From Planctomycetota bacterium (GTDB taxonomy: Bacteria; Planctomycetota; UBA1135; JACQFD01), in assembly GCA_016200225.1 (NCBI GenBank), contig JACQFD010000026.1, positions 142,077 to 206,076 of the forward strand: a DNA stretch of 64,000 nt, written 5' to 3'. The first letter of the stretch is position 1, and each line of letters starts with the position of its first letter. The translations under genes and the position numbers were made by a program. The notes under the pieces were generated by a model. The model made no database searches, was not told the DNA's origin, and saw only the letters and a program-made list of their open reading frames with translations. Positions 58,501 through 64,000 of this stretch are shown here, one piece after another.

Positions 58501-59005
58501 ACGCCTCCACCTGACCGACGCGCGGATCGAATGCATTCTTACATTCCGCGAGGCCGCCGTTGAAATTTGTATAATCATGTTCGGCTTTCGCGTGGCAACT
58601 GAAACAATCGTTGCCTTCCTCCAAATGATGCAATCTTTTGATAGGATTACGCCCGATGCCGGTTTCGAAAATCGGCCGCGGCGTATGGCAATCAATACAT
58701 CCGGGAATGGAAAAGCCCGCCGTCGCCATGCGCGCTTCGATGTCGCTAAACGCGCGGCCGTGCGTGTTCATCCGGTGCTCGGCCACCGCCTCCGGGTGGC
58801 ACTTTGCACAAAAATCGGCGCGCATCACCTGATCGAGATGGGCCGTTTTCCCGTCCGCCGCGTCGGCCGTCGCGTTGAGCATGCGATTCGCGATCTCGGC
58901 GCGCGGCGCCGCGCAACTAAATACTACAATTCCAAAAAGCGAAACGAAGAACAGGGCGGCCGCGAGGGCGCGCGACGAAACCGCCGGGGAATTAAATGAT
59001 CGCAT
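55544..59005 (-). CDS. Pentaheme-type c cytochrome with HEAT-repeat region and C-terminal beta-sandwich-like domain
   Basis: Five CxxCH motifs (CAKCH, CIDCH, CFSCH, CASCH, CIDCH), then HEAT-like repeats; start placed at MRSFNSPAVSSRALAAALFFVSLFG (59005). Confidence 0.85.
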   Translation of the reverse strand: MRSFNSPAVSSRALAAALFFVSLFGIVVFSCAAPRAEIANRMLNATADAADGKTAHLDQVMRADFCAKCHPEAVAEHRMNTHGRAFSDIEARMATAGFSIPGCIDCHTPRPIFETGIGRNPIKRLHHLEEGNDCFSCHAKAEHDYTNFNGGLAECKNAFDPRVGQVEACASCHRNHGTPYQWENAKFGKQAGNVCIDCHMPEVERPVAVGMPAKKTRRHTFFASRSETQLKMAYEYKVELQGNEVVVHLTNAGTGHNFPTELKQRSVESLVIIRDTAGREIARSRDVHRDPYKRPYGLTLPVNTQIPSGETREHRVPVPISAGTVETQLFYKLYYPMEDGHPDLSRTLESRSFAFGPIEPSTKTIESAPEIHAVLPEALPVEAASPGNLADFARPKIAKVDINVPGGTQPGDIEKLIALFQFPVPEANKKAGDALVKLGEKAVPALVGTLGSWDSKTWAQGEQALIRIGAPAAAAVVGALENRELYIRVHACEILARFDKDTIIQAGAQARLEKLIKTGAPLDRCYGSDAAGRLGLKELIPAIRANLSNMDFDVAAAAARAVGVLNDKDSTPLLRKTLARVAAVAETGRDVAWALAAVGEIDGARWLLDHLDYPDDLVRASLFEAFLDVTGIHGGYHPNLDFEHRLEALAALRQEFIVKSAGVLRKPRSLAVHGALKAEILKLVRDAGGNDVNPSDPAETEKCISRLIEIGRPAAPYVIDGLKWPAGFLDKRVAMLRVLEQFNDPDAVPAAIEATRDPALTTALWAARVLEVAGDPRGAKWIIRLNRRFDDTAAANKLPGNLGSPEEMRILLGRGRARLGDEDGARLLLRLLFSGEAGVRAGAEQALLELYGNAETTNSPLADEVRATLAKLPQLRSGQLAAMRETWQKLDEIASDAAGSADTREKRIAALTKFDFAEESATRYHVLDPRAFSVDFHKTTMAADGLSQQLFDDAAFKDSIASRELTSTVERRGWAQSSSGLSSEFSGDSLTIEAAADGGGSMTFGLGGPGGFSVPMEWWRDYELTFDVTIERKGFWILDRYDPIWAIYYQTAFTTVAPEAVGVLHAPVQDGMTYRVTHSVVGNDVIHLWSALRNGVAGEAQDVRGSMPLKVRKGGLVFQLEAGAKVMIRNLRLKIFRVDAAEIVNAIAATPGR

Positions 59006-59095
59006 GCGGGCACTATGCCGGCTCGAACACCGCGTTACAAAGGCGCGCGCGAATGAAACGCCGGGTATGATGCACCTCTCTTCACCGAGCACACC

Positions 59096-59893
59096 ATGTC
59101 TCAAATGCACGAAGTCGATTTCACGATCCACGGCGACGACATGCAATTTGTCGAGGTCGAACTCGATCCCGGCGAGGCCGCGGTCGCCGAGCCCGGCGCA
59201 ATGATGTACATGGACGCCGGCATCGAGATGGACACGGTTTTCGGCGACGGTTCGCAACAAAACAGCGGCATTTTCGGAGCACTCGTTGGCGCGGGAAAGC
59301 GATTGCTCACCGGCGAGTCGATGTTCATGACCGTTTATATGAATCAAGGCGCCGGGAAGCAGCACGTCGCGTTCGCGGCGCCGTTTCCCGGCCGAATATT
59401 ACCGATCCAACTCGCTACAATTGGCGGAACGTTAATAACACAAAAAACGTCCTTTCTCTGCGCGGCCAAGGGCGTGAGCATCGGTTTATTCTTTCAAAAA
59501 CGCATCGGCGCCGGACTCTTCGGCGGCGAGGGTTTCATTATGCAGCGACTCGAAGGCGACGGCCTGGCGTTCGTGCACGCGGGCGGCGCCCTCACGCAGC
59601 GCGACTTGCAGGACGGCGAAGTTCTGCGCGTCGACACCGGTTGTATTGTTGCATTCACGCCGTCCGTCGATTTTGATATCAAATACGTCGGCCGCATTAA
59701 AACGGCGCTGTTCGGCGGCGAAGGCTTGTTTTTCGCGACGCTGCGCGGTCCCGGCCGCATTTGGTTGCAAAGTCTCCCACTTTCCCGCCTCGCCGACCGT
59801 ATCCTTTCCGCAGCGAGCGGTCTGTCCGGCCGCAAGCGCGAAGAGGGCTCGATCCTCGGCCCGATCGGCGACCTCATCGGCGGCGATAATTAA
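59096..59893 (+). CDS. AIM24/TIGR00266-family conserved protein
   Basis: VEVELDPGEAAVAEPGAMMYMDAGIEMDTVFGDG...GKRLLTGESMFMTVYMN...IGLFFQKRIGAGLFGGEGFIMQRLEGDG. Confidence 0.88.
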   Translation: MSQMHEVDFTIHGDDMQFVEVELDPGEAAVAEPGAMMYMDAGIEMDTVFGDGSQQNSGIFGALVGAGKRLLTGESMFMTVYMNQGAGKQHVAFAAPFPGRILPIQLATIGGTLITQKTSFLCAAKGVSIGLFFQKRIGAGLFGGEGFIMQRLEGDGLAFVHAGGALTQRDLQDGEVLRVDTGCIVAFTPSVDFDIKYVGRIKTALFGGEGLFFATLRGPGRIWLQSLPLSRLADRILSAASGLSGRKREEGSILGPIGDLIGGDN

Positions 59894-59926
59894 ATTTAAC
59901 TAATTCAAACCGATATTTACAATAGC

Positions 59927-61690
59927 GTGGCACTACCGACGAGCGGCGAACCCGCAAAGAAGAAGGCCCCGGCCGCCGGGGCCGGCGCTCCGTCGTATTT
60001 GGCTATATTACTGATCCTCGCGGCCGTGATCGCGGGCGGATTCTTGCGATGGCCCGATTCGCACCTTGTCGACGCGGAAAAAATCGCCGTCACGGAGGAG
60101 GCTCGCGAATCGGTGGAGGCGGCGAAATCATTATTAAACGGCGGCGGACTCACGATCGCGCGCGGCGGCGAACAAAAACCGTCGAAACTGTCGGCGGGAG
60201 AGTCCACGGCGGTCGCGCTTTCGTATGTAACACTTGGAAAATCCCCGTCTTCGCCGCTCTATTTTCAGGCGATTCTATCGACGCTCGCGATTTTATTCGT
60301 TGCAATGGCGGGCTGGTGCGCCGCGGGAGGGATCGGCGGAGCCGCGGCCGCCATTCTGATGGCGACGTGGCCCGATCAAATCGAGGCGACGCGATCTGTA
60401 ACTTTGGTGCCGACGGCGAGTTTCACGGTCGCGGCCGCGGCCTGCGGCGTCGCGTTCGCGCTCCGCGCGGGAAAAGGCGCGTTCACCGGCATGCTCGTGG
60501 CGGGAATTTTTGCCGGACTCTCCATCGCGGTGCATCCGCTATTCATCGTCGTCGCCGCGGCGATTTTTGTAGCTTCCATCGTTCAATATTCGTTTCGCGC
60601 GCTCTTCGGCGCGGCCGTCGGACTTGCCCTCGGACTCGCCCCTCTTTTGTTACAAAGGACGATTGCTTATAAAAACCCGCTTGTCTCCGCCGAACGATTT
60701 TCCGCCGTTCCGGGAATGTCCGGATTCGATTTGTTCCAAGGAACGACGGGCGGGCGCCTCGCGGACTGGGTCGGCGTCGACGCGACCGCGCTATCCTTCA
60801 ATTTGGACAAGGGCTTCTTCGAACATTTATATCAGAATCCGACGCACGTCGCGCTGCTGGCGCTGGCGGCGCTTTCGTTATTGACCGTTTTTTCGTCGGC
60901 CGCGCGCGGATCGCTCGCGTTGATCACCGCCGTCGCCGGCGGATTGTTATTAATACCGATCATCGCGGGACGCGAATCCGGCATTCCGCTCTCCCGCGCC
61001 ACGGAAGTTTTTTATATATTTATCGCGATCGGAGGCGGGCTCGGCGCCTCGGTGATTCGTAAGATTCCCGTCGTCGGTCTATTCCTGGCTCTCGGCCTTG
61101 CGCTCGCGCCGGCCGCGACGCGATATCGGAGTTTCCTCGACGTCTGCATTCGCGCGCCCGGTCTCCTCGCCCCGAAACCGGCCGAACCTCCGGTGGTTCA
61201 AGGCAACACGGAGGCGGCGGCGATTCCGGCGGAAAAAGTAAAAATTACAGATCCGGAGCCGACCGCGAAAACAAATCAAAAGCCCGAGGTAATTATTACA
61301 AAACCGACCGATCCGCCGGTCGTGAAGCCGCCCGACAAACCGCTCCACCCGGCCACGGCGGGCGAGCTCGCAACGGTAAAAAAACTCGTCGACGGCGAAG
61401 GCGGTTCGTGCAAACCGTCGGCCGCGATCGAAGAGGGTTTCATTTTATTAAATTTAAGATTGGATCGCGACGACCTCGACCCGAAGACCGACGCCGTCCG
61501 TTTATCATTAAAGATTTTGCGCGAACTCCCCGCACTCGACCGCATCCGCGTGCGCATTCAAAAAAAGGAGGGCGCGACCGTTTCGACATCCATGGTGAGC
61601 GCCGCGAAAGCGAAAGCGTTCTTCGAGAAAATGGACGATCCGTTCGAAGCGCGCCGCGCGCGCGACTGGTGGCCGCTCATTCGCGACTGA
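59927..61690 (+). CDS. Polytopic membrane protein (glycosyltransferase 39-like) with a C-terminal soluble domain
   Basis: Multiple transmembrane segments, then a proline/lysine-rich linker, then a ~110-aa domain shared with the next gene; GTG start at 59927. Confidence 0.7.
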   Translation: MALPTSGEPAKKKAPAAGAGAPSYLAILLILAAVIAGGFLRWPDSHLVDAEKIAVTEEARESVEAAKSLLNGGGLTIARGGEQKPSKLSAGESTAVALSYVTLGKSPSSPLYFQAILSTLAILFVAMAGWCAAGGIGGAAAAILMATWPDQIEATRSVTLVPTASFTVAAAACGVAFALRAGKGAFTGMLVAGIFAGLSIAVHPLFIVVAAAIFVASIVQYSFRALFGAAVGLALGLAPLLLQRTIAYKNPLVSAERFSAVPGMSGFDLFQGTTGGRLADWVGVDATALSFNLDKGFFEHLYQNPTHVALLALAALSLLTVFSSAARGSLALITAVAGGLLLIPIIAGRESGIPLSRATEVFYIFIAIGGGLGASVIRKIPVVGLFLALGLALAPAATRYRSFLDVCIRAPGLLAPKPAEPPVVQGNTEAAAIPAEKVKITDPEPTAKTNQKPEVIITKPTDPPVVKPPDKPLHPATAGELATVKKLVDGEGGSCKPSAAIEEGFILLNLRLDRDDLDPKTDAVRLSLKILRELPALDRIRVRIQKKEGATVSTSMVSAAKAKAFFEKMDDPFEARRARDWWPLIRD

Positions 61691-61740
61691 GCGCCGAATA
61701 TAACATTTAATTTAAAGTAAACGATCTCTTCGAACCGCCC

Positions 61741-63714
61741 ATGTCCGTTCCGGCATTTTTGCTTATTTCGTTATTGGTACTGTTTACCGGCCAGGGAAAA
61801 ACGCAGGGCAAACCCAAAGAAAAACCGGCGCCGGAGCAAAAACCCGAGAAACCGGAGCTGCCGCTCGAGGGCGAACTGCCGCGCGACGTCCCGCTCCTGA
61901 TCGAATTCTTAAAAAGCGAAAAACCCGCCGTGCGCCGCCGCGCCGCCGAGGGGCTTCGCGCCCTCGGCCCCGATGCTAAAGAAGCGATTCCTGTATTAAT
62001 CATTCGCACGCACGACGACGCGGACGCGCAAGTCCGCAAGCTCTGCGCGGAGGCGCTCGCCGAAATGGGGCCGCTTTCGAAGAATGCCGTGATTCCGCTC
62101 AGCAAGGGATTGTTTGATAAAGATTCCGACGTGCGCGTCGCGTCCGCGGCTGCGCTCGGAAAAATCGGCGTCGCGGCGCTCGGCGCGTTCGATGCATTAT
62201 TAAAAACCGCGAAACAGGACGGCGCCGCCGAACCGCTGCAAAACGCGTGCATCACGGCGGCGGGCGCGATCTTATCGAAACTGAAGGACGACGCTCCGAG
62301 AAAAGTATATTTAACGAAACTCGCGGAATTGTTGGGAGACGCGCGTCCGTCGATACGCAAAACAACTGTTGAAGAGATCGGCGCCCTCGGGCGGGCGGCA
62401 AAGGAAACACTGCCGCGCCTTCGCGATCTCGCCGAAAACGACGCCGACGACGATGTTAAGAAAGCGGCGGCCGACGCCGTCGCCAGAGTGAGCGGCGAAA
62501 CCGAAGAAACCGGCCATCCCCCGACCGAATCCGCGCCGTCGGCGGGCGTGCTGACATTTGCAACATTCGACGCGGTCCTCGAAGCGTTAAAGAATAATAA
62601 AGCGACCGTGCGGCGCGAAGCGGTCGAGCGGATTATTAAGATGAAGTCCGCCGCGGAGCCGGCGATTGCAACTATAAAGAAAATGTTACATGACGACGAG
62701 GATCTTCCCGTGCGCGTCGGCGCGGCGCGCGCACTCGAGGCCATGGGACCGGTCGCCGAACCCGCGGTGAAGGAACTCGGACTATCGTTAACAAACCGCA
62801 CCGAGGACGAGCGCGTGCGCGCCGCCTCCGCGGACGCGCTTGGCGCGATCGGTCCGCGCGCGCTGCCCGCCCAATCGGCGCTCGCGCGCGCGTGGGTCGA
62901 GGACGAGCGCGGCGCCGTGCGGCGCGCCGCCTCGCATTCGTTATTTCAAAAAATCCAGGCGTCGCCAAGAAATATCGTTAATATCGTTCGCGATATTTTT
63001 GTATCATCGAAAGAGGAGGACGTGCGCGCGCGGTGCGCCGACGCCTTTGGACAATTGGGAGTTGTTACAAAAGAAACGCTTGCAATATTGACAAAATGCC
63101 TGAAGGACGAAGAGCCTATCGTGCGGCGCTCCGCCGCGGCGGCGCTCGGCGAGATCGGAACCGAGGCGAAATCGTGCGTCGCCGCGTTGATGGACGCTCG
63201 CAAAGATACGGATCCGAATGTTAAGAAACGCGCCGAGTTCGCGATTCGTAAGATCGATCCGCTCGCGCTCCCGCCCGACCCGCCGCCCGTTACGTCCAAC
63301 CCCGTTACATCCAAACCGGCGGCGCCAGACGCGCCCGCGTCGGAACCGGCCGCGTCCGCCGTCGCGAAGGAACCGAAGACTCTCGAAGAATGGGTATTAT
63401 ATCTAATCGACGGCGAAGCCGGCATGTCTCGCCCGACCGCGAAATTCGAGAACGGCGGCGTTCATTTATTATTAACTCTGGAACATCCGCGATTCGACGA
63501 AGCGATGGCGCACACCGACGCCGTGCGGCTTTCATTAAAATTATTCGAAAGCCTTCCCGATCTCAAAGCGATCAAAGTGTCGATTTTTCATAATAACGGG
63601 CGATTGCTCAGTACAAAAACCGTCACCGCCGAACGCGCCAAGCCCTTTCTCGCCATCGACGATCCATTCGAACGCCGCCGCATGCGCGATTGGTGGGAGA
63701 AGATCGCGCTCTAG
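61741..63714 (+). CDS. HEAT-repeat protein with the same C-terminal domain as the preceding gene
   Basis: Repeated VRRRAAEGLRALGPDAKEAIPVL, VRVASAAALGKIG, VRAASADALGAIG, VRRSAAAALGEIG; C terminus TDAVRLSLKL...DDPFERRRMRDWWEKIAL. Confidence 0.88.
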   Translation: MSVPAFLLISLLVLFTGQGKTQGKPKEKPAPEQKPEKPELPLEGELPRDVPLLIEFLKSEKPAVRRRAAEGLRALGPDAKEAIPVLIIRTHDDADAQVRKLCAEALAEMGPLSKNAVIPLSKGLFDKDSDVRVASAAALGKIGVAALGAFDALLKTAKQDGAAEPLQNACITAAGAILSKLKDDAPRKVYLTKLAELLGDARPSIRKTTVEEIGALGRAAKETLPRLRDLAENDADDDVKKAAADAVARVSGETEETGHPPTESAPSAGVLTFATFDAVLEALKNNKATVRREAVERIIKMKSAAEPAIATIKKMLHDDEDLPVRVGAARALEAMGPVAEPAVKELGLSLTNRTEDERVRAASADALGAIGPRALPAQSALARAWVEDERGAVRRAASHSLFQKIQASPRNIVNIVRDIFVSSKEEDVRARCADAFGQLGVVTKETLAILTKCLKDEEPIVRRSAAAALGEIGTEAKSCVAALMDARKDTDPNVKKRAEFAIRKIDPLALPPDPPPVTSNPVTSKPAAPDAPASEPAASAVAKEPKTLEEWVLYLIDGEAGMSRPTAKFENGGVHLLLTLEHPRFDEAMAHTDAVRLSLKLFESLPDLKAIKVSIFHNNGRLLSTKTVTAERAKPFLAIDDPFERRRMRDWWEKIAL

Positions 63715-63730
63715 CGCCGCGAGGCGCTTT
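63714..63730 (+). terminator. Weak terminator-like hairpin after the last CDS
   Basis: GCGCC-GCGA-GGCGC-TTT immediately after the stop codon. Confidence 0.35.
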
Positions 63731-64000
63731 GCGCTCTGGCGCCGCGGGGGCGGGATCGCTCCAACCTTCCTGGGCGCATTAGCTAATTGTTAATAATTAT
63801 TATTTATTATTTTTTTATATAATATTTAATATTTTCTACGATCGCCGGCCGTGGTTCCCGCGCTCAGACAGATGGGATGAGAAGGCCGGTTTCCGTCGCG
63901 CGGGATATCTAGAATCTAGATTCCCAAGTTTTGCGGGCTCGAGGCCCAAAGGACGAAAACCGACCCATGAAGCACTCTACACCCTTCTACACAATTGGCA

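Noticed and set aside
59006-59365. N-terminal 120-aa extension of the pentaheme cytochrome ORF
   Set aside because: Antisense to the AIM24-like gene; a signal-peptide start at 59005 is much more plausible
61707-62801. 364-aa minus-strand ORF, Ser/Ala-rich
   Set aside because: Antisense of HEAT repeats; composition explained by the complementary strand
1-64000. CRISPR array, prophage, transposase or classical toxin-antitoxin/defence locus
   Set aside because: No spaced direct-repeat array, no transposase or phage structural motifs, and no recognisable defence genes among the ORFs

Overview
GC-rich bacterial chromosomal window with dense coding on both strands. No rRNA, tRNA, CRISPR array or transposase was found. 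Gene content (sigma factor next to kinase-like protein, FG-GAP propellers, HEAT/TPR proteins, a giant alpha-2-macroglobulin/TPR protein, multiheme cytochrome) is consistent with a Planctomycetota-like organism, but that is inference. Housekeeping genes recognised: oppDF-type ABC transporter end, E1 alpha/beta dehydrogenase, ridA, coaD, comEC, acnA, ribD, miaB, tryptophan 2,3-dioxygenase, benzoate-CoA ligase-like gene, S9 peptidase and yifB/comM. Strongest discovery: the two minus-strand ORFs 20334-20549 and 19899-20297 are one gene split by an in-frame TGA at the exact position of selenocysteine in iodothyronine deiodinases (FGSYT-U-PPF, then YIKEAHP and YAAWPERLYLI), followed by a hairpin matching the bacterial SECIS layout. 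Other leads: a new C-terminal domain shared by two adjacent unrelated proteins (59927-61690 and 61741-63714), a ~170-nt structured intergenic element (21318-21488), an orphan plus-strand terminator suggesting an ncRNA (4145-4181), minisatellite-like repeats inside comEC, a TPR-A2M-TPR protein with no visible thioester motif, and strong enrichment of TTACAA/TTGTAA in all permitted codon phases. No database search or computation was run; counts were made by eye.
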